A stretch of 64,000 nt of DNA from Bradyrhizobium sp. CCBAU 53421 (GTDB taxonomy: Bacteria > Pseudomonadota > Alphaproteobacteria > Rhizobiales > Xanthobacteraceae). The DNA is taken from positions 1,178,001 through 1,242,000 of the forward strand of contig NZ_CP030047.1 in NCBI RefSeq assembly GCF_015291625.1, read 5' to 3'. Under the pieces are notes generated by a model that was given only the letters and a program-made list of their open reading frames with translations, had not been told where the DNA came from and ran no database searches. Each line of letters starts with the position of its first letter. Position 1 is the stretch's first letter. Below are positions 35,663 to 43,361 of the stretch, in pieces. A program made the position numbers and the translations under genes.

Positions 35663-36646
35663 ATGAAGAAGTTCATCAATGCGGTCGATAACGTACTCTG
35701 CGAGAGCCTCGACGGCTTCGCGGCCGCGCATGCCGATCTGGTCGTGCTGGGTGCCGAGCGCAAATTCGTTCGCCGCCGCGAGCTGAACGGCAAGAAGGTC
35801 GCGCTGGTCTCGGGCGGCGGCAGCGGGCACGAGCCGCTGCATGCCGGCTTCGTCGGCTACGGCATGCTGGATGCCGCCTGTCCCGGCCAGGTCTTCACCT
35901 CGCCGACGCCGGACCAGATCGTCGAGGCCGCGCAGGCGGTCGCGGGCGATGCCGGCGTGCTGTTCATCGTCAAGAACTATGCCGGCGACCGCATGAATTT
36001 CGAGATGGCGGCCGAGATCGCCGAAGGCCGCACCGCCACCATCGTGACCGATGACGATGTCGCGGTCGAGAAATCGACCTACAGCATCGGGCGTCGCGGC
36101 GTCGCCGGCACCTTGATCGTCGAGAAGATCGTCGGCGCGGCCGCCGAGAAGGGCGCCGATCTCAAGACCTGCGTGGCGCTCGGCGAGCGCGTCAACGCGC
36201 GGACGCGCTCGATGGGCGTGGCACTGACCAGCTGCACGGTTCCGGCTGCGGGCACGCCGACCTTCGCGCTCGGCGCGGACGAGATGGAGATGGGCGTCGG
36301 TATCCACGGCGAGCCGGGCCGCCGCCGCGTCAAGCTTGCGGAAGCCGACGCGATCGCGTCGGAAATGACGACCGCCATCGCCGACGACCTCGCGGCGCCG
36401 GCAGGCTCCGAGGCGTTGCTGCTGGTCAACGGCTTCGGCGGCACGCCGACGATCGAGCTCTATCTGATGTACAACGCGGCGCGCCGCATGCTCGAGCAGC
36501 GCGGCCTGCGCATCGCGCGCTCGCTGGTCGGCAGCTACGTCACCTCGCTGGACATGGCCGGCTGCTCGCTCACCGTGAGCCTGCTCGATGCCGAGACGAC
36601 CGCGCTGTGGGACGCCCCGGTGCGCACGGCCGCATTGAAATGGTGA
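35663..36646 (+). CDS. dhaK: Dihydroxyacetone kinase substrate-binding subunit DhaK
   Basis: Encodes 327 residues with GGGGAGGA just ahead of the ATG. VSGGGSGHEPLH (about 49-60) and GVGIHGEPG with the substrate-binding His215 are diagnostic; that His forms a covalent hemiaminal with dihydroxyacetone or a similar short keto-sugar. It is downstream of dhaL-dhaM-HPr-EI and separated by a 133-base spacer with a repeat hairpin, unlike the usual dhaKLM order. Related kinases use erythrulose, so the substrate is open. Confidence 0.93.
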   Translation: MKKFINAVDNVLCESLDGFAAAHADLVVLGAERKFVRRRELNGKKVALVSGGGSGHEPLHAGFVGYGMLDAACPGQVFTSPTPDQIVEAAQAVAGDAGVLFIVKNYAGDRMNFEMAAEIAEGRTATIVTDDDVAVEKSTYSIGRRGVAGTLIVEKIVGAAAEKGADLKTCVALGERVNARTRSMGVALTSCTVPAAGTPTFALGADEMEMGVGIHGEPGRRRVKLAEADAIASEMTTAIADDLAAPAGSEALLLVNGFGGTPTIELYLMYNAARRMLEQRGLRIARSLVGSYVTSLDMAGCSLTVSLLDAETTALWDAPVRTAALKW

Positions 36647-36780
36647 TAGCTGCCGGTGTCGGCATGGGGCTTCGTTGAGCCAGTCCGCCTTCGCCAAGGC
36701 TTCGGCGGGACAGCCTTCGCCGCTTCGCATCGATGGAATGCGCCTGGCTTGCCGAGCCGTGGCTGCGAAGCAGCGAAGGC

Positions 36781-36865
36781 TGGTGCCCCTGGCCGGAATC
36801 GAACCAGCACTCCTTGCGGAACTCGATTTTGAGTCGAGCGCGTCTACCAGTTCCGCCACAGGGGC
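36781..36865 (-). tRNA. tRNA-Leu (anticodon CAA)
   Basis: Reading leftward the 7-bp acceptor stem is GCCCCTG/CAGGGGC, followed by A and an encoded CCA (36781-36783). The anticodon stem CTCGA/TCGAG encloses loop CTCAAAA, giving anticodon CAA for UUG. A long variable arm typical of type II tRNA and the T-arm GGTTCGATTCC are present. Length 85 with CCA. Confidence 0.96.
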
Positions 36866-37058
36866 ATTCGCGATGGTCCGGGCCGAGACGGCCCGGGTCG
36901 CGAAGCGCGGCGGACTATAGCGGGCGGCCCGTCACGGTCAACCCGCGCGGATGTGATTGTCCCGCGCCTCGACAGCGATATTTTGGCGCGATACGACCCG
37001 GTCTGAGCATGGAGCAAGGGCCATGACCCTCCCTAACGATGCTCGCAGGAGGACTGCC

Positions 37059-37595
37059 GTGACGCTCGCCACCGCCCATCCGTCGGATGCTTCCGCCGCC
37101 GGCAATCCGGCGCTGACCTCGGCCCTGGCGATTGCCGTGATCGCGGCCGCGACGCTGGCCGGCGCTTGGTTCTTCCAGCTCGTGCTGGAGATCATGCCCT
37201 GTCCGCTCTGCCTCGAGCAGCGCTATGCCTATTACCTCGCCGTCCCGCTCGGCGCCGTGGTGGCGTTCGCGGCCGCCCGTGGCGCGGCGCGCCCGGTGCT
37301 GCTCGCTGGCCTTGTCATCCTCGGCCTCGCCGCGCTCGCCAATGCCGGGCTCGGTGCCTACCACGCCGGGGTCGAATGGGGATTTTGGCAGGGACCGACC
37401 GATTGCACCGGCCCGATGGTGGATTTCGGCAAGGCCGGCTCGCTGCTGGATCAGCTCGACAAGGTCAAGGTGGTCCGCTGCGACGAGGTGCAGTGGCGCT
37501 TCCTTGGCATTTCGCTCGCCGGCTACAACGTGCTGATCTCGCTGCTGATGGCCGTGATCGCCGGCTGGGGCGTGATGCGGGCTACGAAGGCCTGA
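37059..37595 (+). CDS. Disulfide bond formation protein B (DsbB family)
   Basis: Inner-membrane quinone-linked oxidase that re-oxidises DsbA. The GTG at 37059 has a perfect AGGAGG 6 bases ahead, so it is preferred over the in-frame ATG at 37023. The 178 residues form four membrane segments. The first Cys pair is CPLCLEQR (CxxC) and the second periplasmic pair is in PTDCTGPM and VVRCDEVQW. Both pairs are kept, so it should be active. Confidence 0.93.
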   Translation: MTLATAHPSDASAAGNPALTSALAIAVIAAATLAGAWFFQLVLEIMPCPLCLEQRYAYYLAVPLGAVVAFAAARGAARPVLLAGLVILGLAALANAGLGAYHAGVEWGFWQGPTDCTGPMVDFGKAGSLLDQLDKVKVVRCDEVQWRFLGISLAGYNVLISLLMAVIAGWGVMRATKA

Positions 37596-37620
37596 GGTCC
37601 AGAGCGCTTCCTGTTGATCC

Positions 37621-37688
37621 GTCATCCTGAGGAGCGCGTTCCGCGCTCCTCCAGCGACAAAGGCGAAGCCTTTGCGCGGGGATGACGG
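37621..37688. repeat. Short GTCATCCTGAGG palindromic repeat
   Basis: gtcatcctgaggagcgcg, inner hairpins ggagcgcgttccgcgctcc and aaaggcgaagccttt, ending ggggatgac. Related to the copies at 11473 and 50572. Lies between convergent dsbB and the AbrB-like gene. Confidence 0.75.
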
Positions 37689-37697
37689 TTGGTAGAG

Positions 37698-38783
37698 CTA
37701 ATCGTCGACGTCGTCCTGCGGCCGTCCGAACAGATGGATGATGCCGGGCGTCGAGATGGTGACGAACAGGAAGCGCGACAGATGATGCGCGCCGACGAAG
37801 ATCGGATCGATGTGCAAGGTCAGCGCCAGCGCCAGCATCGCGTCCATCGCGCCGGGCGCGAAGGCGACCACGACGTCGGCGAGCCGCACATGGGTGCTGA
37901 AGGCGATCACCGCGACGAACACGGCCGAGATCAGGATTGCGATCGCGAACGAGCCGAGCCCGGCATTGACGTGGCTCAGCAGGGTCGAGGTTTTCATCCG
38001 CGCAAACCGGGTGCCGATCAGCGCGCCGATGCCGACCAGCGCGATGTTGCGGAGCCAGGGCGGCAGGCCGCCGTCGACCAGGCCCGAGCCATGCAGCAGG
38101 CTGGAAGCGAGCATCGCGCCGAACATCCAGCTGGCGGGGAATTTGATCCAGCGCAGCAGCAGCGAGACGCCGATCGACCCGGCGACCAGGGCGAGGAGGC
38201 CGAACGGCGAGGCGATCGTCGTCGGTAATGGCGGCGGCGCCGCGTGTGTCACCCCGGTCAGCGCCAGCACCAGTGGCAGCGCCGCGGTCAGGATGATGAC
38301 GCGCATGGTCTGCACCACGGCGATGGCCGCGACGTCGGCGCCCTTTTCCGCGGCGAGGATCGTGATCTGCGAGAGCGCGCCGGGGCTGCCGGCGAGGAAG
38401 GCCGAGGTCTGGTCCCAGCCATGGATGCGCTGCAGATAGAGGCTCGAGCCGAAGGTCGAGCAGAACGTCGCCAGCGCCAGCAGGGCGATGGTGAGCGGAT
38501 AGGAGCTCATATGCTGCAGCAATTGCTGCGACATCAGCGAGCCCAGCGAGATGCCGAGCAGCAGCAGCACCGATTGCGTCAGCACCGGCGGTACCGCGAG
38601 CGGCCGTCCGGCCAACGCTGCGATCCCGACCGCGCACATCGCGCCCGAGATCAGGCCGCCCGGCAATCCCGCCCATAAAAACAGCAAGCCGCCGCCGGCG
38701 CCGATGACGAGTGTCTCGAGCCCGTTCAGAACTTTGCTGCGGTCGGGAATGGCGGTCGCCATCGAAGCGCGGATCAGGGTCAC
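37698..38783 (-). CDS. AbrB-family (duplicated) inner-membrane transporter/ammonia monooxygenase-like
   Basis: Encodes 361 residues from GTG at 38783 with AAGG 4 bases ahead; an ATG at 38762 is the alternative. Hydrophobic throughout, about ten membrane segments, organised as two similar halves each containing a SPGALSQ/APGAMDA-type motif (FLAGSPGALSQITILA and VVAFAPGAMDAMLALA), the signature of the AbrB/DUF transporter family. Substrate unknown; some members are annotated as ammonia monooxygenase by error. Converges on dsbB. Confidence 0.88.
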   Translation of the reverse strand: MTLIRASMATAIPDRSKVLNGLETLVIGAGGGLLFLWAGLPGGLISGAMCAVGIAALAGRPLAVPPVLTQSVLLLLGISLGSLMSQQLLQHMSSYPLTIALLALATFCSTFGSSLYLQRIHGWDQTSAFLAGSPGALSQITILAAEKGADVAAIAVVQTMRVIILTAALPLVLALTGVTHAAPPPLPTTIASPFGLLALVAGSIGVSLLLRWIKFPASWMFGAMLASSLLHGSGLVDGGLPPWLRNIALVGIGALIGTRFARMKTSTLLSHVNAGLGSFAIAILISAVFVAVIAFSTHVRLADVVVAFAPGAMDAMLALALTLHIDPIFVGAHHLSRFLFVTISTPGIIHLFGRPQDDVDD

Positions 38784-38868
38784 GCCGCCTTATGGCAAAT
38801 TCGCAACCACGCGACAATTGCATCTCGCGATTGCAGCATTGCGCAGCAAAACGTGACGAATCCTGCTT

Positions 38869-39060
38869 CACCCTCCCCTGGAGGGGTCGAGACGAGCGAA
38901 GCTCGCTCTTGGGTCGCTTCGCATGAAGCAAAGCGAATGCGAGGCGGGGTAGGGTGATCTCTCAGCACGGGCAGCACCCGATGCGAGAGCCGTCACCCCA
39001 CCCCGCCAAGCATCTTGCTTCGCGCGATGCTTGCCGACCCTCCCCCTCCAGGGGAGGGTG
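38869..39060. repeat. CCCTCCCC/GGGGAGGG palindromic repeat, copy 2
   Basis: Outer arms caccctcccctggaggggtc and gaccctccccctccaggggagggtg, with inner palindromes agcgaagctcgct and cttcgcatgaagc. Same family as 14315-14436 and 57731-57890. Confidence 0.8.
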
Positions 39061-39075
39061 GCCTGAGCGTGCGTG

Positions 39076-39351
39076 TTATTTTGTCGCCGCGGGCGCCATG
39101 GCGCTGCCGCCCGCCTTCTTGCATTCGGAGCGGAATTTCTTGCGTTCCTTGCCGTGCAGGCCCTTGGCATCGGCTTGCTTCGAGCACTCCAGCGACTCGG
39201 CGGTGCGCGGCTTGGCTTCCTTCGGTGCCTTGGCCTCCGCCTTCGGAGCGGCGTCCTTGGCGGCGGGCGCAGCGGTTTGCGCGAAAGCGCCGCCCATCAG
39301 CAGCAGGGAGGCAAGGGCGGTTGCGGTCGCGAGCTTGGAAATCGTCATCAT
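39076..39351 (-). CDS. PsiF-repeat-like small secreted protein
   Basis: Encodes 91 residues from ATG at 39351 with GAGGTG just upstream. Signal peptide ATATALASLLLMGGAFA, an Ala/Lys/Pro linker, then a Cys-pair motif SLECSKQADAKGLHGK...SECKKAG that resembles a PsiF repeat (about 30 residues, C-x20-C). Function of PsiF proteins is unknown; they are often phosphate-starvation induced in enterics. Divergent from the gene at 39572, which encodes similar Cys pairs. Confidence 0.8.
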   Translation of the reverse strand: MMTISKLATATALASLLLMGGAFAQTAAPAAKDAAPKAEAKAPKEAKPRTAESLECSKQADAKGLHGKERKKFRSECKKAGGSAMAPAATK

Positions 39352-39571
39352 GGGGCACCTCGTGAGGAAGGGAGCCGAAACGTCGCGCGGCGATGCTGAA
39401 CCGTGGATGAACGTGCGGCGGTCCCGCCGCCACAATATTTTAGCGGCCAAGGGCGTCCGCGCGTTGTCGCAAGTCGGGGTTGCGCTAGGATAATGGTCTT
39501 ACGCCAATGCCCCCCAAGGGAAGCTCCAAGGGGAAACCCCACGGGAAACCAGGGATGACGGGAGACCAGGG

Positions 39572-40063
39572 ATGACCATTCAGACCAGATTGTTGTGCGT
39601 GATTGCGGTGTCGGGCTTTGCAGCCTTTGCGGCGAGCGCGCCGGCGCAGGCCCTCACCGCGCAGGAGTGCAGCGCCAAGTACCAGGCGGCCAAGTCGGCC
39701 GGCACCTTAGGCGGCCAGAAGTGGAATGATTTCCGCAAGGCCCAGTGCGGCGCCGACGCGACCCCGGCGGCGGCACCCGCCGCTCCGCCGCCCGCTGCCG
39801 CCGCGCCTGCTCCGGCCGCGCCGAAGGAAGCAAAGCGGGAAGCCGCTCCTGCGGCGGCACCCGCCGCACCGGCAGGGCCCGCCGTCTTTCCGAACGCCAT
39901 CGATCCCAAATACGCCAAGGAGACCGAAGGCAAGCAGCGCATGCACAGCTGCCTCGACCAGTACAATGCCAACAAGACCACCGGCGGCAATGGCGGCCTG
40001 AAGTGGATCCAGAAGGGCGGCGGCTATTACAGCGAATGCAACAAGCGCCTGAAGGGCGCCTGA
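39572..40063 (+). CDS. Secreted protein with two Cys-pair helical motifs and Ala/Pro linker
   Basis: Encodes 163 residues. Signal peptide ending APAQA. Residues about 33-59 (ECSAKYQAAKSAGTLGG...AQC) and about 126-155 (SCLDQYNANKTTGGNGG...SEC) are two similar C-x24/28-C units with conserved Y, K, G and W. They are separated by a roughly 60-residue Ala/Pro stretch. I know no function. The resemblance to the divergent PsiF-like gene suggests a common origin. Confidence 0.78.
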   Translation: MTIQTRLLCVIAVSGFAAFAASAPAQALTAQECSAKYQAAKSAGTLGGQKWNDFRKAQCGADATPAAAPAAPPPAAAAPAPAAPKEAKREAAPAAAPAAPAGPAVFPNAIDPKYAKETEGKQRMHSCLDQYNANKTTGGNGGLKWIQKGGGYYSECNKRLKGA

Positions 40064-40126
40064 GCCAACTAACCGGGTTTGACGAGCGGCCGGCGTTAGC
40101 CGGCCGCTTTTCTTTTGGCCGAACTG

Positions 40127-40684
40127 CTACTGATTTTCCGCCAGCAGCTTGTCCGCCGATTGCGCCAGCAATTGCGCGCGCTTGCGCGGGCCGCGTTCGA
40201 GAAACAACAGGCTCTGGCCGAAGATGAAGCAGTAGAACAGGAAGGCCTGGGCATCGGCCTCTTCAGTCGGCAGCCCGGTGGCGCGATAGAGCTGGCCGAC
40301 ATTCTTCAGCCGCGCGGCATCGACGCTCGCGGCGGCGGCCGCCGCGGCCTCGTCGGTGCGAGCCCATTGCCGGATCGCGAGCTCGACCGCCATCGCCTCG
40401 GTGTTCATGCGCTCCGAGTAGAGCGTGATGATCGCCTTCAGCCGCTCGCGCGCGCTGGCACCGTCGAGCGCGGTCTGCTTCTCGATCGCGGCGACGCGGC
40501 CGTCGCGCCAGCGCGTCAGCATGGCCTCGAGCAGCGCGGCGCGATCCCTGAAGCGGCGGTAGAAGCCGCCCTTGGTGACGCCGAGATTCTTCGCCAGCAC
40601 CTCGACCCGCACGCCGTCGACGCCGGTATGCGCGAGTTCGGCAAAGCCGGCCGCGACCCAGACATCGCCCTTGCTTTCAGTCAT
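40127..40684 (-). CDS. TetR family transcriptional regulator
   Basis: Encodes 185 residues from the ATG at 40684 (MTESKGD); upstream in-frame Met codons lie in repeat sequence. HTH: FAELAHTGVDGVRVEVLAKNLGVTKGGFYRRFRDRAAL. C-terminal ligand domain ends in a helical EERGPRKRAQLLAQ-type segment. It is divergent from a two-gene thioesterase unit, and two palindromic operators lie between. Autoregulation and control of the thioesterases are likely. Confidence 0.92.
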   Translation of the reverse strand: MTESKGDVWVAAGFAELAHTGVDGVRVEVLAKNLGVTKGGFYRRFRDRAALLEAMLTRWRDGRVAAIEKQTALDGASARERLKAIITLYSERMNTEAMAVELAIRQWARTDEAAAAAAASVDAARLKNVGQLYRATGLPTEEADAQAFLFYCFIFGQSLLFLERGPRKRAQLLAQSADKLLAENQ

Positions 40685-40736
40685 GTGATCTCCGCGTATC
40701 CCCATGCGCGATGAGATCGTCATCGCGCACTAGTCG

Positions 40737-40790
40737 CTTGTTTGAGCATGACCTTTTCGGAAAACCGCTTCGCACTTTTCCGGGTCATGC
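40737..40790. repeat. GAGCATGATC/GGATCATGC repeat, short form
   Basis: tttgagcatgaccttttcgg ... cacttttccgggtcatgc; compare 22504-22584 and 45793-45873. Lies in the TetR/thioesterase control region just before the first operator. Confidence 0.8.
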
Positions 40791-40794
40791 CCTG

Positions 40795-40808
40795 ATACGG
40801 TACCGTAT
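40795..40808. promoter_or_regulatory. Perfect palindromic operator ATACGGTACCGTAT
   Basis: Exact 14-bp palindrome. The half-site ATACGG/CCGTAT recurs in the second site at 40829-40844; centres are 35 bases apart. Probable TetR binding site. Confidence 0.75.
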
Positions 40809-40828
40809 TGCTAGCCTGCTTCGCCAGT

Positions 40829-40844
40829 GATACGCTACCGTATC
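40829..40844. promoter_or_regulatory. Second palindromic operator GATACGCTACCGTATC
   Basis: Palindrome with GATACG/CGTATC arms and a mismatched centre, 20 bases ahead of the thioesterase start. Same half-site as 40795-40808. Confidence 0.7.
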
Positions 40845-40864
40845 AAGAATTCACGGAGGTAAGC

Positions 40865-41299
40865 ATGGAGGGCGAGGCGACGTATCGCGGCACGGTCTAT
40901 CCCTGGCACTGCGACCACATCGGCCACATGAACGTCATGTGGTATGTCGGCAAGTTCGACGAGGCGAGCTGGAACATGTTCGCGCGGCTCGGCCTGACGC
41001 CGAGCTATCTGCGCGAGTCCGGCCGCGGCATGGCCGCCGTGCAGCAGAATATCTCCTATCAGCGCGAGCTGCTCGCCGGCGACCTCGTCGAGGTCAAGAG
41101 CCGGCTGGTCGAGTTCCGCGACAAGTCGGTCCGCATCCTGCATGAGATGCGCAACGCGGAGACCGGCGAGATCGCCGCGACCTGCGAGATCGCGGCCGTG
41201 CATATCGATCGCAGCGCGCGCAAATCCGCGCCGTTCGCACCGGCGATCCGCTACGCCGCGATGCCGCACCTCGTGCCGTCAGAACCGGTGACTGCGTGA
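40865..41299 (+). CDS. 4HBT-type acyl-CoA thioesterase (YbgC/FadM-like)
   Basis: Encodes 144 residues from ATG at 40865 after CGGAGGTAAGC. Single hotdog domain with WHCDHIGHMNVMWYVGKFDEA, the YbgC/4HBT motif with catalytic Asp in DHIGHMN, and QRELLAGDLVEVKSRL strand. Hydrolyses short or medium acyl-CoA or acyl-ACP. Its stop overlaps a GTG start option of the next thioesterase gene, so the two form an operon under TetR-type operators. Confidence 0.92.
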   Translation: MEGEATYRGTVYPWHCDHIGHMNVMWYVGKFDEASWNMFARLGLTPSYLRESGRGMAAVQQNISYQRELLAGDLVEVKSRLVEFRDKSVRILHEMRNAETGEIAATCEIAAVHIDRSARKSAPFAPAIRYAAMPHLVPSEPVTA

Positions 41300-41304
41300 C
41301 TGCC

Positions 41305-41784
41305 ATGCCCCGCTTCGAACCGAAGAATCCCGACTTCCGCGCGGTTGCGACTGATACATTCGCGCGCCAGCGCGCAATGCAGACGCTAGGCATCTCGATC
41401 GCGCGCATGGAGCCGGGCGAGGTCGATCTCGCGATGCCCTATGCGCCGGAATTCTGTCAGCAGAACGGCTTCGTGCATGCCGGTATCATCACCGCGGGGC
41501 TCGACAATGCCTGCGGGATCGCCGCCTTCACGCTGATGCCCGAAGGCTCCGACATCCTCACGGTGGAGTTCAAGACCAACCTGCTGGCGCCGGCCCGCGG
41601 CGAGCGGTTCGTGTTCCGTGGCGTCGTGGTCAAGCCCGGCCGGACGCTGACGGTCTGCGACGGCCGCGCCTACGCCGTGCAGGACGGCATCGAGACGCTG
41701 GTCGCGACCATGAGCGGCACGCTGATGGCGCTGCAGCGGCGGGAGCCGCCAGTGACGAGCGGAGCTCTATCTCCGTCACCCTGA
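41305..41784 (+). CDS. PaaI-type hotdog thioesterase
   Basis: Encodes 159 residues from ATG at 41305; an overlapping GTG at 41296 is the alternative and would couple it to the previous gene. FCQQNGFVHAGIITAGLDNACGIAA is the PaaI signature with the HxG and Asp/Asn active-site residues, and LTVEFKTNLLAPA the second strand. Likely hydrolyses aryl- or acyl-CoA. Its last residues (LSPSP) are encoded by the palindromic repeat that follows. Confidence 0.9.
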   Translation: MPRFEPKNPDFRAVATDTFARQRAMQTLGISIARMEPGEVDLAMPYAPEFCQQNGFVHAGIITAGLDNACGIAAFTLMPEGSDILTVEFKTNLLAPARGERFVFRGVVVKPGRTLTVCDGRAYAVQDGIETLVATMSGTLMALQRREPPVTSGALSPSP

Positions 41785-41903
41785 GGAGCCGCGAAGCGGC
41801 GTCTCGAAGGGTCGACGGCCCACGCTTTCGCCAGCGGAGAGGCGACACGCGGAAACATCCGGGCCGTGCATCCTTCGAGACGCGCGCAAGAGCGCGCTCC
41901 TCA

Positions 41904-41929
41904 GAGTCTGACTCAAAAAGCGCTGAATG
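41904..41929. repeat. IS left terminal inverted repeat
   Basis: Begins GAGTCTGACTCAAAAAGC. It includes the transposase stop codon. Mismatches to the right repeat at positions 4, 11, 19, 20 and 24. Confidence 0.88.
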
Positions 41930-42755
41930 TTTTTGGGCATGCCAAGCGCCTAGTTAGTAGCCTGAGGTGTGCGACGAGGATCCAGGCGGTCTCGGTTGCG
42001 GCGGACCCTTCGAAGTCTTTGGCAAGGCGGCGGCACCTACCGCACCAGGCGAAGGTGCGTTCGACCACCCAGCGCCGAGGCAAGAGCTGGAAGCCTTTGA
42101 CGCCATGCGGTCGCTGGACGATCTCGATCGTCCACGGCTTGCAATGAGCCAGGGCTTTGAGAAGCTGCTCGCCGCGGTAAACACGGTCGGCAAAGACGTG
42201 GCGCAGCTTGGGGAAGCGGCGGCGTAGTCGCTCCAGCACCGGAACGGCGCCGTGGCAGTCCTGAACATTGGCAGGATGGACATGGACGGCCAGCAGCAGG
42301 CCATCGGTGTCGGTGACGATATGCCGCTTACGCCCGCAAATGCGCTTGCCGGGGTCGTAGCCCCGCGCGCCGCCAGCTTGGGTCGTTGGCGCACTCTGGC
42401 TGTCGATCACAGCTGCGGTCGGGCTGGGCTTGCGCCCAAGCTGCTGGCGGGCTCGCCGGACCAGACGTTTGACAATCTTCTGCCAGCGTCCGGTATCGCG
42501 CCAAGCATAGAAATACCCTTGAACCGTCGAATACGGCGGGAACTCCTTCGGCAAGGCCCGCCATTGGCACCCGGTCGACAGGATGTAGAGGATCGCCTGT
42601 ACGACCTCGCGCAAATCGACTTCCCGCGGTCTCCCCAGCCGCCGCCGCGGCGGCATCTGTCGGGCAATCAGCGCCCACTCCCGATCGGTCAGATCGCTTG
42701 TGTAGCGCAGCCCATTGCGCTGATACTCGACGCGAGTGATTTCGGTCCACGGCAT
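41913..42755 (-). CDS. IS5-family DDE transposase, full length
   Basis: Encodes 280 residues with no frameshift. The N-terminal half has the DUF4096-type region (SDLTDREWALIARQMPP, STGCQWRALPKEFPPYSTV). The DDE triad is visible as AVIDSQSAPTT (first Asp), VFADRVYRGE (second Asp) and VVERTFAWCGRCRRLAKDFE (Glu, YREK-like region). All catalytic positions are present, so the element may be mobile. The stop codon lies inside the left inverted repeat. Confidence 0.93.
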   Translation of the reverse strand: MPWTEITRVEYQRNGLRYTSDLTDREWALIARQMPPRRRLGRPREVDLREVVQAILYILSTGCQWRALPKEFPPYSTVQGYFYAWRDTGRWQKIVKRLVRRARQQLGRKPSPTAAVIDSQSAPTTQAGGARGYDPGKRICGRKRHIVTDTDGLLLAVHVHPANVQDCHGAVPVLERLRRRFPKLRHVFADRVYRGEQLLKALAHCKPWTIEIVQRPHGVKGFQLLPRRWVVERTFAWCGRCRRLAKDFEGSAATETAWILVAHLRLLTRRLACPKTFSAF

Positions 42756-42808
42756 CGTGCCCTCCCTCGAATCTTCGCAAATCCGAAGGAATCACAGCCA
42801 ACCGAAAT

Positions 42809-42834
42809 CACTCACTGCTTTTTCAGTCAGGCTC
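42809..42834. repeat. IS right terminal inverted repeat
   Basis: Reverse complement begins GAGCCTGACTGAAAAAGC, pairing with 41904-41929. Confidence 0.88.
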
Positions 42835-42974
42835 TCAGGATGACGGGTTTGTTTGAGAGGCGCGAGAAGCTTGAGAGGAATGCCCAGCATTTGCGCACAC
42901 GCTTGAGTCCGCTGCATTGACAAGCCCCCGCCACAACGACCTGATACGCGCATGCGTCGCGTGAGCGCCTTGTC

Positions 42975-43361
42975 ATGATCGCCAGCCTCAGTCTGATCCT
43001 GGTTTGCCAGCTGTTCGGCGAGGTTGCCGTGCGGGCGCTGGCCGTGCCCGTCCCGGGCCCTGTGGTCGGGCTGGTGCTGCTGCTGTTGCTGCTGCTGGCG
43101 CGCGACCGGTTTCCGGCGCTCGCGCGCGGTCCGCTCGGCAATGACGGCGTCGAGAGCGCAAGCCGTGGCATGCTTGCCAATCTCTCGCTGCTGTTCATTC
43201 CGGCCGGCGTCGGCGTGGTGCAGAAGCTCGACCTGCTCGCCGAGCACGGCATCGCGATCCTGGTGATCCTCGCGGTTTCGGTCATCGTCACGCTGCTGGC
43301 GACGGTCGCGACCTTCGTCGCGGCGAGCAGTCTTCTTTCGCGCGAGGAGGACAACCCGTGA
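42975..43361 (+). CDS. lrgA: CidA/LrgA family membrane protein
   Basis: Encodes 128 residues, four hydrophobic segments. QLFGEVAVRALAVPVPGPVVGLVLLLL and LFIPAGVGVV are the LrgA/CidA family signature. These holin-like proteins act with LrgB in murein hydrolase control or as small-metabolite (pyruvate/glycolate) transporters. The last four bases overlap the lrgB start. Confidence 0.92.
   Translation: MIASLSLILVCQLFGEVAVRALAVPVPGPVVGLVLLLLLLLARDRFPALARGPLGNDGVESASRGMLANLSLLFIPAGVGVVQKLDLLAEHGIAILVILAVSVIVTLLATVATFVAASSLLSREEDNP

Larger units (their letters stand above)
41904..42834 (-). mobile_element. IS5-family insertion sequence (IS1031-like subgroup), 931 bp
   Basis: Terminal inverted repeats of 26 bases (41904-41929 and 42809-42834) match at 21 of 26 positions, outer ends GAGTCTGACT/GAGCCTGACT. 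A 3-bp TCA occurs on both sides, fitting the TNA target duplication described for IS1031-type members. It contains a single intact transposase gene. Confidence 0.88.
41773..42846. repeat. GTCACCCTGAGG palindromic repeat, copy 2, split by an IS element
   Basis: Left part 41773-41903 (gtcaccctgagg ... gagcgcgctcctca) continues at 42835-42846 (tcaggatgacgg). Removing the IS and one TCA restores the normal repeat end ctcctcaggatgacgg seen in the other copies. Confidence 0.85.
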
